Assembly (NCBI GenBank): GCA_947499305.1
Contig: CANMNN010000006.1
Span: forward strand, 119,059-183,058
Source: an uncultured Arenicella sp.
GTDB lineage: Bacteria; Pseudomonadota; Gammaproteobacteria; Arenicellales; Arenicellaceae
Reading direction: 5' to 3'
Length of the DNA stretch: 64,000 nt
The notes beneath the pieces were generated by a model that ran no database searches, was not told the origin of the DNA, and saw only the letters and a program-made list of their open reading frames with translations. Made by a program: the position numbers and the translations under genes. Each line of letters begins with the position of its first letter. The first letter of the stretch is position 1. Below are positions 51,516 through 61,911 of this stretch, one piece after another.

Positions 51516-54104
51516 GTGTTAGAAGCATATCGCGCGCACGTCGCTGAACGAGCTGAGATGGGCATTGTGCCTGAGCCACTAAATGCAACTCAAGTTGCTG
51601 ACCTTATCGAGTTGTTAAAGAACCCGCCTGCTGGCGAAGAAGACTTCTTGATGGACTTGTTCACAAATCGCGTACCCGCGGGCGTTGACCAGGCAGCCTA
51701 CGTGAAAGCGAGCTTCTTAGCTGCGGTTGCTGCGGGAGAAGCTACATCGCCGTTGGTTAGCGATGAACGTGCCACAGAAATTTTGGGTACTATGCTGGGT
51801 GGCTACAATATTGAGCCATTAATCAAAGCACTTGATAATCCTAAGTTAGCTGACGAAGCGGCTGGTTCGCTCTCGCATACTCTGCTTATGTTTGACGCGT
51901 TCTACGACGTAAAAGAAAAAGCAGACGCTGGCAACGAGCACGCTAAACGCGTTGTTCAGTCTTGGGCCGACGCCGAGTGGTTTACCTCGAAAGAGGAAGT
52001 TGCTGAGAAAATCACTGTGACCGTATTCATGGTGCCAGGCGAGACCAACACTGACGACCTATCTCCAGCCCCCGACGCATGGTCGCGCCCAGATATTCCA
52101 TTGCATGCTTTAGCAATGTTGAAAATGCCGCGCGACGGCTTCGACGTTAATGGTGACCCGCTGGGTAAAATTGAAGAACTTAAGCAAAAAGGCTTCCCTG
52201 TTGCTTATGTTGGCGACGTAGTCGGCACCGGTTCTTCGCGTAAGTCAGCGACAAATTCAGTGCTTTGGACCATGGGCGATGATATTCCGCACATTCCAAA
52301 CAAACGTGATGGCGGCTATTGTTTTGGTAACAAGATTGCTCCAATTTTCTATAACACTATGGAAGATTCAGGCGCATTGCCGATTGAAATGGATGTATCT
52401 AAAATGGAAATGGGCGATGTGATCGACGTATTTCCATATGAAGGCGTGGTTAAGCGTCATGGTACTGACGAGATCATCTCAACTTTCGAGCTAAAAACTC
52501 AAGTATTGCTAGATGAAGTTCGAGCTGGCGGACGTATTCCTTTGATCATCGGTCGCGGTTTGACTGGCCGAGCTCGTGAATCATTAGGTTTAGGCGCATC
52601 TGACCTTTTCCGATTACCTGAGCCTGTTGGTGAGAGTAGCAAAGGCTATACACTTGCTCAAAAAATGGTTGGAAAAGCCTGTGGTATCGAAGGTGTTCGC
52701 CCTGGTCAATACTGTGAGCCAAAAATGACCACTGTAGGGTCACAAGATACGACTGGTCCGATGACTCGAGATGAGTTGAAGGACCTAGCGTGTTTAGGTT
52801 TCTCAGCAGATTTGGTAATGCAGTCGTTTTGTCATACAGCGGCTTACCCAAAGCCAGTCGATGTTCAGACTCACGCTAACTTGCCTGATTTTATTCGTAA
52901 CCGTGGCGGCGTATCGCTTAAACCAGCTGACGGCATTATTCACTCTTGGTTGAACCGCATGCTGTTGCCAGATACCGTAGGTACGGGTGGTGATTCACAT
53001 ACTCGCTTCCCTCTTGGTATCTCATTCCCAGCGGGTTCTGGTTTGGTGGCGTTCGCCGCTGCAACTGGTGTTATGCCACTTGATATGCCTGAATCTGTAT
53101 TGGTTCGTTTCACTGGTAAAATGCAACCTGGCATCACCTTGCGTGATTTAGTACACGCAATTCCGTTAAAAGCCATTGAGTTAGGTCTGCTTACGGTTGA
53201 GAAAGAAGGCAAGAAGAACATCTTCTCTGGTCGAATTCTTGAAATTGAAGGTTTGCCTGATCTAAAAGTAGAACAAGCCTTTGAGCTGGCTGATGCGTCA
53301 GCTGAGCGTTCGGCAGGCGGTTGTACGATTAAGCTCAACAAAGAGCCAATCATCGAGTACATCACGTCTAACATCACCATGTTGAAATGGATGATTTCTG
53401 AGGGCTATGGCGATGTTCGTACAATTTCTCGTCGTATCATTGAGATGGAAAAATGGTTAGAAACGCCTGATTTGTTAGAAGCTGATGCCGATGCTGAGTA
53501 CACCGAAGTTATCGAAATCAACTTAGACGACATCACTGAGCCAGTGCTTTGCTGCCCGAATGATCCAGACGATGCAAAAACTTTGTCAGACGTTCTGTCA
53601 CAAGGCGAAGTGGGTATCGATGAAGTATTCATTGGCTCGTGCATGACTAATATTGGTCACTTCCGCGCGGCGGCTAAGTTGTTCGACGAAATGGGTCAGT
53701 TGGTGCCGACTCGTACTTGGATCGTACCGCCAACTAAAATGGACGAAGCGCAGTTGACGGCTGAAGGTCACTACTCGACATTTGCCAAAGCGGGCGCACG
53801 TACCGAAATGCCTGGCTGCTCATTGTGTATGGGTAATCAAGCGCGCGTAGCGCCAAATTCGACCGTTGTTTCAACGTCTACTCGTAACTTCCCTAACCGC
53901 TTAGGTGATGGTGCTGACGTTTATTTGGCTTCGGCTGAGCTAGCGGCTGTTGCGGCTGTTAAGGGTAAGTTGCCTACAGTCGCTGAGTACCTAGAAATTG
54001 CTAAGAACTTAGATATGGTTGCTGATGATGTTTATAAGTACCTAAACTTTAATGAATTGCCAAGCTATCAAGCGGCAGCTGATGAAGTTGTATTATCGGT
54101 ATAG
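51516..54104 (+). CDS. acnB: Aconitate hydratase B
   Basis: An 862-residue bifunctional aconitase / 2-methylisocitrate dehydratase of the citric-acid cycle. It has the AcnB-specific N-terminal HEAT-like domain ([16 protein letters not shown]), then the swivel domain and the catalytic domains. The [4Fe-4S] ligands are Cys709 (GSCMTNIGH), Cys768 and Cys771 ([10 protein letters not shown]). The start is a GTG preceded by GAGGA. A terminator follows at 54137. Its length is as in E. coli (865). Confidence 0.97.
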   Translation: MLEAYRAHVAERAEMGIVPEPLNATQVADLIELLKNPPAGEEDFLMDLFTNRVPAGVDQAAYVKASFLAAVAAGEATSPLVSDERATEILGTMLGGYNIEPLIKALDNPKLADEAAGSLSHTLLMFDAFYDVKEKADAGNEHAKRVVQSWADAEWFTSKEEVAEKITVTVFMVPGETNTDDLSPAPDAWSRPDIPLHALAMLKMPRDGFDVNGDPLGKIEELKQKGFPVAYVGDVVGTGSSRKSATNSVLWTMGDDIPHIPNKRDGGYCFGNKIAPIFYNTMEDSGALPIEMDVSKMEMGDVIDVFPYEGVVKRHGTDEIISTFELKTQVLLDEVRAGGRIPLIIGRGLTGRARESLGLGASDLFRLPEPVGESSKGYTLAQKMVGKACGIEGVRPGQYCEPKMTTVGSQDTTGPMTRDELKDLACLGFSADLVMQSFCHTAAYPKPVDVQTHANLPDFIRNRGGVSLKPADGIIHSWLNRMLLPDTVGTGGDSHTRFPLGISFPAGSGLVAFAAATGVMPLDMPESVLVRFTGKMQPGITLRDLVHAIPLKAIELGLLTVEKEGKKNIFSGRILEIEGLPDLKVEQAFELADASAERSAGGCTIKLNKEPIIEYITSNITMLKWMISEGYGDVRTISRRIIEMEKWLETPDLLEADADAEYTEVIEINLDDITEPVLCCPNDPDDAKTLSDVLSQGEVGIDEVFIGSCMTNIGHFRAAAKLFDEMGQLVPTRTWIVPPTKMDEAQLTAEGHYSTFAKAGARTEMPGCSLCMGNQARVAPNSTVVSTSTRNFPNRLGDGADVYLASAELAAVAAVKGKLPTVAEYLEIAKNLDMVADDVYKYLNFNELPSYQAAADEVVLSV

Positions 54105-54136
54105 CATTTAGGGCGTTTTAAAGACGCGTTTAGAAG

Positions 54137-54170
54137 AAGCCCAGTTTGTCACAAAGCTGGGCTTTTTTTT
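54137..54170 (+). terminator. Intrinsic terminator after acnB
   Basis: AAGCCCAG and CTGGGCTT pair over a 12-base loop that includes TTTGT/ACAAA, and a run of T follows to 54170. This is a clear rho-independent terminator. Confidence 0.92.
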
Positions 54171-54364
54171 GCGCTGAGATAGTTTCTGAAACAGGGCTTT
54201 GAAAAATCGCCAAACGCCCGTACGATGTTGATTTACCAAAAGGCGGTGTGTATAGTTCCGCGCAGATTTGCGCTGGATTTACAGGCTGTTTTCAGCTTAA
54301 AGGCTTTGCTATTGGTTTGAGCCTTTCCCCCAACACTATTTAGACAGAATTACAGGTATTTAGG

Positions 54365-56755
54365 ATGAGTAAAACCGCCCTTGGAGTTTTTTGTATTGCG
54401 CTTGCGTCATTGTTGCTCGAGCTCAACTTAATTCGCGTATTTGATGTACTCTGGTACCCAAATATGGCGTATATGATCATCACGCTTGCGGTGTTCTCCT
54501 TTGGTTTGGCAGGCGTTTTTCTGTCGGTAAAACCTATTGAGAAAACGGACGACCTCTGGTTAACACTCTCATTTATTACTCTAGCGATGGCCGGTTGGGT
54601 TGCCATGATGCAATGGGCGATTGACCGACTGCCCTTCGACTATACGCAACTCGGTGGTGAAAATACTGGCGAGCTCACGGTAAACTTCTTTCTAATTTAC
54701 GGCGTTATCTGCGTACCGTTCTTCCTTACTGGTCTTGTTTTATCCTTGGTGTTCTCACACTATTCAAGCCAAATCCGTAAGCTTTATTTCTGGGATCTCA
54801 TTGGTGCTGCTTTGGGTAGCATCTTACTTGTTCCCTTGTTGCCTAAAATCGGTACCGCGGGAACCATGTTTGTGGTTGCCGGCTTATCTATGGTCTCGGC
54901 CGTTTGCTTCTCAGCAGGGCGAAACAAGATGATGACCATCACTATCGCGATTTCGGCGGTATTGCTGCTTGGTATGCCGTTTAGCCGTGACAGCATTGGC
55001 ACCTTTGAACCGCACATGCACAAGCGTGCCTTTAAGCCTTTGGTTAAGAAGATTAATGAAGGTACCTATTGGGACCCAATTTCAAAGATCAACATTCTCA
55101 ACACTGAACTCATGGGCCAAAGCCGTAAATGGATTGCCTATGACGGTGGTACGCAGTCGAGCTATTTCTATCGTTTCGATGGCGACTATCAGAAAATTCG
55201 CGACAACATGCCAACAATCGCGCCATTGCATTTCTGGAATACCTACGTTGCTGTATCGCATTACGTTAAAGCTGACACCGATGCAAAGGTTCTGATCATC
55301 GGCAGCGCGGGTGGCCAAGAACTCAAGGCGGCATTGACCTATGGAGCAGGTCATGTTGACGCGATTGAGCTTGTCGGCACTGTCGTTGCGCTCGGTAAAA
55401 CTCAATACGCCGATTACACCGGCAATATTATGAATGACCCGCGCGCAAATGTAATACGTGGCGAAGGTCGAAGCTTTTTGCGCCAAACAAATAATACATA
55501 CGACATTATTCAAATGTTCTCGAACCACACCAGTTCGAGTATTGCGGCGGGCAGTGGCTCAATGCAGTCGCTTTACCTGCAAACGGTAGAGGCTTATGAA
55601 GATTATTTCACGCATTTGTCTGAAGATGGCATTCTGCACATTAACCATCACATCTACCCTAAGATGGTCGCTACAGCATCACGCGCCTGGGCCAAACTAG
55701 GCCGCACTGACTTCCGCAAGCACGTGTTGGTTTCAGATATCTCTGGTGCTCGTGATGATTTACCGACCATGTTGATCAAGATGTCACCTTGGACGCAAGA
55801 AGAGGTGAATAAAGTTAAAGAGCTGATGCCAATGTTCAACTACCCAGTTGATCCGTTCGATGTTGAAAACTCTTTCTTGCCGGACGAATTCTTTGTCGGC
55901 AAGCTTCCTCAGTCTGTTATCGACAAAGCGCCATATCGTATTCAAGAGCCGACTGATAATCGTCCGTTCTTTAACTCGCTTCGTTTATCGCTCGATACTC
56001 TGCCTGAATACGATAAAGACCGTTATGTAAACGAAGGCGTATCGGCGTTGCTGAACTCTCAGAAGCAGTCGGGGTATCCTGTTGATGTGATGCATTTGAT
56101 CGTTAGTGCAGGTGCAGCTATTGTTTTCGCACTTCTGTTTACTTTTGGCCCGCTGCTGCTTGCTAAAACAGGTCGCGCAAAGTGGGAAGGGAAACGTAGC
56201 TTTATGACCTATTTCTGCTGTCTTGGTCTCGGCTTTATCGTTTTCGAGCTCGTCTTCATTCAAATTTTCATGAAATTGATTGGTTTTCCGCTATATGCCT
56301 ATACCACGGTATTGTTTACCTTCCTTTTCGGTGCCGGTGTTGGTAGTTTGGTTTCTGAAAAATGGCAGTTGATTGAACGTGATCGCACTTGGGTGCCATT
56401 CGCGGGCATTGCCTTGGCAACACTTTTCGTTATTTTGTGTAAGTTCTTTGTATTCGATAGCCTGCTTGAGCTGCGTACAATGTTCCGAATTGCCGCATCA
56501 ATCGCCATTATTTTCCCGTTGGCATTTTTCTTAGGCATGCCATTTCCAATGGGTGTACTTGCTGTTGAGAAAAAGCCGAAAGGTACTATTGCTTGGGCAT
56601 GGGCTCTGAATGGCTTGTTTACGGTCACTGGTGGTATTTTCTGTGCGATTTTCTCGGTGTACTTCGGTTTCGTTGCGACCATGTTGGTTGCTTTAACGGC
56701 CTACGGGATTGCCTTTTTGGCATTCAAAAATCTCTATGCCGGCATGAATAACTAG
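54365..56755 (+). CDS. Membrane protein with inserted spermidine-synthase-like domain
   Basis: A 796-residue protein in three parts: an N-terminal bundle of about seven helices (1-210), a soluble Rossmann-like domain (about 220-480) and a C-terminal bundle of about seven helices (570-796). The middle domain resembles spermidine synthase: VLIIGSAGGQELKAALTYGAGHV (broken after the first strand), then AIELVGTVVALGK and VIRGEGRSFLR. The catalytic Asp usually found after the YDVI strand is not seen; here the strand reads YDIIQMFSNHTSSS. It may therefore bind a nucleoside without making polyamines. The family is known from genomes but its role is unknown. It is a single gene with terminators on both sides. 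Confidence 0.82.
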   Translation: MSKTALGVFCIALASLLLELNLIRVFDVLWYPNMAYMIITLAVFSFGLAGVFLSVKPIEKTDDLWLTLSFITLAMAGWVAMMQWAIDRLPFDYTQLGGENTGELTVNFFLIYGVICVPFFLTGLVLSLVFSHYSSQIRKLYFWDLIGAALGSILLVPLLPKIGTAGTMFVVAGLSMVSAVCFSAGRNKMMTITIAISAVLLLGMPFSRDSIGTFEPHMHKRAFKPLVKKINEGTYWDPISKINILNTELMGQSRKWIAYDGGTQSSYFYRFDGDYQKIRDNMPTIAPLHFWNTYVAVSHYVKADTDAKVLIIGSAGGQELKAALTYGAGHVDAIELVGTVVALGKTQYADYTGNIMNDPRANVIRGEGRSFLRQTNNTYDIIQMFSNHTSSSIAAGSGSMQSLYLQTVEAYEDYFTHLSEDGILHINHHIYPKMVATASRAWAKLGRTDFRKHVLVSDISGARDDLPTMLIKMSPWTQEEVNKVKELMPMFNYPVDPFDVENSFLPDEFFVGKLPQSVIDKAPYRIQEPTDNRPFFNSLRLSLDTLPEYDKDRYVNEGVSALLNSQKQSGYPVDVMHLIVSAGAAIVFALLFTFGPLLLAKTGRAKWEGKRSFMTYFCCLGLGFIVFELVFIQIFMKLIGFPLYAYTTVLFTFLFGAGVGSLVSEKWQLIERDRTWVPFAGIALATLFVILCKFFVFDSLLELRTMFRIAASIAIIFPLAFFLGMPFPMGVLAVEKKPKGTIAWAWALNGLFTVTGGIFCAIFSVYFGFVATMLVALTAYGIAFLAFKNLYAGMNN

Positions 56756-56813
56756 CTTTTATAGAAAAAGTCTTCCGCTTTCTAAATACAATTTGAAAGC
56801 AGAACGCCTAACT

Positions 56814-56842
56814 AAAAAGCCGCTCTTTGTGAGCGGCTTTTT
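56814..56842. terminator. Bidirectional intrinsic terminator
   Basis: AAAAAGCCGCTC and GAGCGGCTTTTT form a 12-bp perfect stem with a 5-base loop; A and T runs on both sides allow function in both directions. It lies between the membrane-fusion gene and the bd oxidase genes. Confidence 0.93.
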
Positions 56843-56968
56843 ACGTTGTGACATAACGCCTCTTTATCTTAGGTATAGCGTAATTTCATCGTAAGCTCAG
56901 CCTAATTTCATCGGCAAATTAGCTCGTTTAAGCTATGCTTGTTGCGGTTGAAACAACGAGGTGTCACC

Positions 56969-58402
56969 ATGGAATTTGATCCATTTGTCCTGTCACGTAT
57001 TCAATTCGCGTTGAATATCAGTTTTCACATTCTATTCCCGACGATTACCATCGGGCTCGGATACTTTTTACTCTTCTTTCGTATCCGCTATACCCTTACC
57101 AAAGACCCTCATTGGGAATTCATTTATTCTTTTTGGGTTAAGGTTTTCGCACTGACGTTTGCTCTTGGCGTTGTAACTGGCATTGTCATGAGCTTCCAGT
57201 TTGGTACTAACTGGCCGGGCTTTATGGAGGAAGTCGGCAATATTGCTGGGCCATTGTTGGGTTACGAAGTGCTCACCGCCTTTTTCTTAGAAGCTTCTTT
57301 CTTGGGGATAATGTTATTTGGTCGGCAGCGCGTGTCTAATCGCCTGCATTTGATCGCTACGTCAATCGTGACGATTGGTACGACTCTCTCAGCGTTCTGG
57401 ATCTTGAGTTTGAATTCATGGATGCAAACGCCCACCGGCTATACCTACGAAAACGGAGTAATGATTGCCGAAAGTTGGAGTGCAGTGATTTTTAATCCGT
57501 CATTTCCGTATCGCTTTGCGCACATGATGGTCGCGAGTTTGCTTACGGCCTCGTTTTTGGTCGCCGGCGTGAGCGCCTGGCGTATGCTTAAAGGTGTTGA
57601 TGGTCCAGCGACTATGAAGGTGTTGCGCATTGGTATGATTGCCGCGGCAATACTCACTCCAACACAGATTTTTATCGGTGATTTGCACGGCCTTAATACC
57701 CTGAAGCATCAGCCTGCTAAGGTGGCGGCAATGGAAGGTATTTGGGAGACCCAAAAGGGCGCCGCATTGACGCTATTCGGTTTTCCTGATGAAGAACTCC
57801 GAACGACGCATGCCGCGATCAAAGTGCCCAAGCTCGGGAGTTTGATTCTAACGCATGAATGGGACGGCGAAATTAAAGGGCTTAATGATTTCAAAGGTGA
57901 GCACCCTCCGGTGGCGCCAGTATTTTGGTCTTTTCGAATAATGGTCGGAGTGGGCATGCTAATGCTCTTTGTTTCTTGGGCATGTTGTTGGCAGTTCTGG
58001 CGTAAGGGTTCAGTTAATCGCTTTAGTCAGCGAGTGTTGTTTGCCATGACCTTTTCTGGATGGGTTGCGGTATTGGCGGGGTGGTATGTTACTGAGATTG
58101 GCCGACAACCTTGGATGGTCTCAGGTTTAGTTACCACAGCGGAAGTCGTGGCGGATCACCCGCCGGGCATATTGATTACCACTCTCGCCGCATACTTTGC
58201 TATGTATGCATTCTTATTAGTGAGCTATATCGGTGCCGTATTTTACATGTCGAGTAAGCCCGCTAAGTCGCTTATTCATATGCATAATTATGGACTGCCA
58301 GGTAAACACCCTGAAGATCGGGCCTACAGTCCAATTGACGGGTCCGTCGCTGAGGCGACTGATTCAAATCAACCGTCCATAAATCAAACGTCCGGGAGTT
58401 AA
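56969..58402 (+). CDS. cioA: Cytochrome bd-type quinol oxidase subunit I (cyanide-insensitive type)
   Basis: A 477-residue membrane subunit that oxidises quinol and reduces oxygen. His20 in LNISFHILFPT is the family's haem b595 ligand position. GRQPWMVSGLV is the conserved periplasmic motif, and YEVLTAFFLEASFLGIMLFG lies in the helix with the acidic proton path. The quinol loop is short, as in Pseudomonas CioA, not the long E. coli CydA form. The ATG at 56969 has GAGG upstream; an in-frame TTG at 56939 is less likely. It is followed by subunit II after 2 bases. The enzyme keeps respiring at low oxygen or when haem-copper oxidases are poisoned. Confidence 0.92.
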   Translation: MEFDPFVLSRIQFALNISFHILFPTITIGLGYFLLFFRIRYTLTKDPHWEFIYSFWVKVFALTFALGVVTGIVMSFQFGTNWPGFMEEVGNIAGPLLGYEVLTAFFLEASFLGIMLFGRQRVSNRLHLIATSIVTIGTTLSAFWILSLNSWMQTPTGYTYENGVMIAESWSAVIFNPSFPYRFAHMMVASLLTASFLVAGVSAWRMLKGVDGPATMKVLRIGMIAAAILTPTQIFIGDLHGLNTLKHQPAKVAAMEGIWETQKGAALTLFGFPDEELRTTHAAIKVPKLGSLILTHEWDGEIKGLNDFKGEHPPVAPVFWSFRIMVGVGMLMLFVSWACCWQFWRKGSVNRFSQRVLFAMTFSGWVAVLAGWYVTEIGRQPWMVSGLVTTAEVVADHPPGILITTLAAYFAMYAFLLVSYIGAVFYMSSKPAKSLIHMHNYGLPGKHPEDRAYSPIDGSVAEATDSNQPSINQTSGS

Positions 58403-58404
58403 TC

Positions 58405-59400
58405 ATGGAAACTGCATTACCACTTATCTTCGTGACTATTATGGGTTTATCGTTGCTTCTCTATGTAATCTTAGATGGCTATGATCTTGGCGTAGGTTTG
58501 CTTTTGCCACTGGGTAGTGATCAAGAGAAGGACATAATGATCGCGTCGATCGGGCCGTTTTGGGATGCTAATGAAACGTGGATCGTAATGGGTATCGGAG
58601 TGTTGTTGATCGCCTTTCCATCAGCTCATGGGATTATCTTAACTAAACTTTATCTGCCCGCCACGATCATGCTATTGGGCTTGATATTGAGAGGAGTCGC
58701 GTTCGATTTTCGTGTGAAAGCCGGTGACAGCAAGAAGGCGATGTGGAATCGAATATTCTTTATCGGCTCACTCGTTGCTTCGATGGCACAAGGTTGGATG
58801 CTAGGTTCCTACATCACTGGTTTAAATGGCTCATTAACCAATACCGTGTTCTCAATCTTAATTGCCTTTTGTTTGCCCGCGCTTTATTGCGTTTTGGGAG
58901 CAACTTGGCTGCTAATAAAGACCGAAGGTGATTTGTTCGCGAAATCGGTCGGCTGGGCGCGCAAGTCGGTGCTACCGATGGCGATTGGCTTATTTTTGGT
59001 GTCCATCGCAACTCCGTTAGTAAGTGATGTTATTGCCGAGCGTTGGTTTCAGTTGCCTAATTTTATTGGCTTAATGCCGATTCCGATTGCTAGCGCCATC
59101 GCCTTAGGTCTGCTCACTGTCTTGCTTCGACGAGACGTTGATCGATTACGTGAGCTTAATCCGTGGTATTTGTTTATATGTCCTGTGATTGTATGTTTGA
59201 TGGCGGCCTTAGGGCTTGCCTATAGTATCTTTCCGGACATCATCATTGGCCAAATGACGATCTGGGAGTCGGCGGCGCATACTAGCGCGCTACTATTTAC
59301 CTTCTATGGAGTGTGCATTGCCTTGCCGTGTATTATCCTTTACACCATTTTTATTTATAGGGTTTTCTCTGGCAAAGCGACTGCGCTGAGTTACGATTAA
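58405..59400 (+). CDS. cioB: Cytochrome bd-type quinol oxidase subunit II
   Basis: A 331-residue membrane protein with about eight helices, the structural partner of subunit I. Typical segments are YVILDGYDLGVGLLLPLG, IGPFWDANETWIVMGIGVLLIAFP (one helix and its entry) and ILRGVAFDFRVKAG. It has a GGGAG ribosome site just before the ATG. I find no CydX-like small ORF in the 150 bases that follow. Confidence 0.94.
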   Translation: METALPLIFVTIMGLSLLLYVILDGYDLGVGLLLPLGSDQEKDIMIASIGPFWDANETWIVMGIGVLLIAFPSAHGIILTKLYLPATIMLLGLILRGVAFDFRVKAGDSKKAMWNRIFFIGSLVASMAQGWMLGSYITGLNGSLTNTVFSILIAFCLPALYCVLGATWLLIKTEGDLFAKSVGWARKSVLPMAIGLFLVSIATPLVSDVIAERWFQLPNFIGLMPIPIASAIALGLLTVLLRRDVDRLRELNPWYLFICPVIVCLMAALGLAYSIFPDIIIGQMTIWESAAHTSALLFTFYGVCIALPCIILYTIFIYRVFSGKATALSYD

Positions 59401-59550
59401 AGCTATAGATTACTGTAGCTCTATCGACTATGGCTGTTGATCTTTGTCTGAGATCAACGGTCTGAAAAACGATCAATATCTCTCGCTGACTGAATCTTTC
59501 GGTCGAGCCATGGATGTCACTTGAGTAGTATGCCAGCGTGAGAAACGCCG

Positions 59551-59867
59551 CTATAGTCTCAGCCTTTGTTTTCTATTTTGCTCGTCTAGTTTGCGCAATA
59601 GAGCGTTCTTGTTCTCCAGCCCGACTACTTTATCACCTAGCCCATGCAGCAATATCATCGGCGATTCACTGCCATCGATATGGTTCATCGCACTCATAAT
59701 CTCGACCTTGCTTTCCGGGTCAAATATTCGCCGATACTTAGCTCTTTGGGGTGTGAAGCCATAAGGCCCTGCTATGCCTGCAAAGCCGCGAACGTCCGTT
59801 TTCGAGTAGCCAAACTCAGAAAGATAGCGATTGTCACTCGAAAGCAGGCCACATTGTGTGTCCCAGC
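59551..59867 (-). pseudogene. Degenerate second copy of the alpha/beta hydrolase
   Basis: Directly after the stop of the intact hydrolase (59868), the minus strand continues with sequence homologous to the region just after the GHSAG nucleophile: A-G-T-H-N-V-A, then after an apparent one-base frameshift LLSSDNRYLSEFGYSKTDVRG and GFAGIAGPYGFTP. These match A-G-A-H-T-A-L and DIKGVIGIAGPYSFVP in the intact copy. Further on, MNHIDGSESPMILLHGLGD matches LNYIDGDEPSTLLLHSSGD. The N-terminal half and the C-terminal catalytic His region are missing. It is a tandem duplicate that has lost both ends. Confidence 0.8.
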
Positions 59868-60740
59868 TTATAGCCGCTTTTGAATAAACGTATGAATATC
59901 GGCCATGAGGTTGTCGTCTTTTGTAAACCACGGGTGTAAGTGTGTCACCATGTCAATGTGTCCTGGCTTGTTATACAGCACGTCCTGCGTGTCGACACCT
60001 TTTGCCTTCAATGCCGATGCCAGCTTTTCTTGATTATATTGGCCAACCTGAACGTCACCAGAACTATGAAGTAGTAGTGTCGACGGTTCATCGCCGTCAA
60101 TGTAGTTGAGTGCATCCATTAGTGGGTAATTTTTCGGTGGACCGAATACTGCTTGGGTCACCTCCCAATCTGGCACAAAGCTGTAAGGTCCCGCTATACC
60201 GATAACGCCTTTTATATCCTTTGGAGCTAGACCTTCTGCGTTCAAAAACTGTTTATCGGCAGCAACCATCAGCGCAGTGTGAGCGCCGGCCGAATGCCCC
60301 GCAACAAACACTTGGTCTGCATTGCCATTGTATTTAGAAATATTGTCTTTAACCCAAGCGATCGCTTTTGCTCCATCGATAGCGAACGAAGGGTATTTCG
60401 CTCTTTCGTCTGGATATTTTATGTAGTCAGGCAAAACAACGGTATAGCCTTGACGATAGAACGCATCGGCGGCAAATCTATATTGATCTTTGCGGCCGTG
60501 TCGCCAGCTACCTCCGTGAATAAAAATGACGACAGGAGCTGTTTCGGCTTGCGGGTATATATCGAGTTTTTGCCAACTTTCATCGCCGTAAGCAATGTCA
60601 TCAGCGGTCTCAATAGGATTAGTGATCTTAAGGGCGGTGGTTAACACCCAAAGACCGCGATCGCGATCGCCAATAAACCAAACAAAACCGGCTGCCAAAA
60701 TAGCAAGAACAGCAATCAGAATTACAATATTTTTAATCAT
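59868..60740 (-). CDS. Alpha/beta hydrolase (esterase/lipase-like)
   Basis: A 290-residue hydrolase with an N-terminal membrane anchor or signal (residues 4-24). The oxyanion motif HGGSW is at 75-79, nucleophile Ser150 in GHSAG, an acid candidate in LLLHSSGD and His in NKPGHIDMV. It belongs to the BD-FAE/HSL-like esterase group, which acts on small esters; substrate unknown. It looks intact, unlike the degenerate copy that follows it on the same strand. Confidence 0.88.
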   Translation of the reverse strand: MIKNIVILIAVLAILAAGFVWFIGDRDRGLWVLTTALKITNPIETADDIAYGDESWQKLDIYPQAETAPVVIFIHGGSWRHGRKDQYRFAADAFYRQGYTVVLPDYIKYPDERAKYPSFAIDGAKAIAWVKDNISKYNGNADQVFVAGHSAGAHTALMVAADKQFLNAEGLAPKDIKGVIGIAGPYSFVPDWEVTQAVFGPPKNYPLMDALNYIDGDEPSTLLLHSSGDVQVGQYNQEKLASALKAKGVDTQDVLYNKPGHIDMVTHLHPWFTKDDNLMADIHTFIQKRL

Positions 60741-60821
60741 GGAAAGCAGGGCACTTGTTTAACAGCGCTTTTAGATAAAATGGTATTAATCGAGCTTAAC
60801 ATTGGGCAATTCACTTGCTTG

Positions 60822-61475
60822 TCAATTTTGCAGCGCGTCCACCGCGTTTTCTGATTGTTTTCGATTGAACTGGCCAGCAAGCCAATACGCCGTGCCGCAC
60901 CAAGCAAGACCGAGCGCTAAGCTCGCACCTGCCATGCCAGCACCCGCGACACCGATGGCCTGCAAGCCCTTGTATGCTAGTGCGCTTGATGCATTGCCGC
61001 CGCGAAGAATTGCTGTGTCAATAAAGTTTTTGGCTTTGTACTTTTCTTCGCGGCTCACTACGCTGAACAGCATTTCACGAGCAGGTTTCATAATTGCGTA
61101 ATCTCCTGATCGTCTGAAAATCTCAACGCCAACCATAACCGCCAAAAGAGACGTGACGGCCATGATTGCAAAACCAATAGTAATGCCAACCGGCACAAAC
61201 AGTAGCGTAAAACGAAACCCAAATCGTTCTATCAGCCGACTGGTGATGAACAATTGAATGATTAAGGCTAGAACGTTAACCGCAAAATCGATGGATGAAA
61301 ATAAACGTGTGCGACTTATTGGGTCATTTAAGGTGCGTTCAACGATTTCTGCTTGTTGAATTTCGACAAATGTAATGCTGATCGCATAAAGGGCAATCAG
61401 CAGACAGATACCAATTAGGCAGGGAGATTTTACTATCAATTTAAATTTAAAGGCGTCGAATATGTCTCCCTTCAA
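60822..61475 (-). pseudogene. C-terminal half of an NTP/NDP-exchange (MFS-like) transporter
   Basis: The 217 residues visible match the second half of Npt1/Npt2-type nucleotide transporters, which usually have more than 400 residues and about 12 helices: LNDPISRTRLFSSIDFAVNV, RRSGDYAIMKPAREMLFSVV and EEKYKAKNFIDTAILRGGNA (each followed by a helix). The ORF opens with TTG. The frame can be followed upstream for about 15 codons to a TGA, and no N-terminal half is seen in the 570 bases beyond. I take this as a truncated, probably inactive gene. Confidence 0.65.
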
Positions 61476-61826
61476 GGTATCCCCTTGGCTATCAAAGTCG
61501 TCGTTCTTCCATGATGTTAATCAGTTCATGAGAATCACAGACCTAACCATCTTGCTTTGGAAAACAACTCGCTTTTGCAAGTGTGGCTTTGCATCACCTC
61601 ACGTCGTACATTAGCACAATGATTCTCACCTTAAAGATTGGCTTTTCATCTAATTGCGTGTCAAATGGTACAGCGTAAAAGAGAGCTCTCAAGATCAATA
61701 GTTTTGTCGTATGCATTAACATCACTAAAGTTTATTTATTTGAAAGTGTCCTTGCCGACATAGACGGACGACAAATTCATACATAAATATGAATATCAAC
61801 TGATGCATCAGCTTTAAATTGTCCAC

Positions 61827-61862
61827 TCTACTTGATACCTCATTTCTACTTGATACCTCATT
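61827..61862. repeat. 18-bp perfect tandem duplication
   Basis: TCTACTTGATACCTCATT occurs twice with no gap and no mismatch. It lies in the gene-poor stretch upstream of the secreted-protein gene. A recent slippage event is the simplest explanation. Confidence 0.92.
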
Positions 61863-61879
61863 ATAGACAGACAAACATT

Positions 61880-61911
61880 ATAAGCGTTTGAGTTGGCCTT
61901 CGAACGCTTAT
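61880..61911 (+). terminator. Terminator-like hairpin in the gene-poor stretch
   Basis: ATAAGCGTT and AACGCTTAT form a 9-bp perfect stem over a 14-base loop, followed by CTTTT on the plus strand. There is no gene directly upstream on that strand, so it may end a small RNA or be left from a lost gene. Confidence 0.5.
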
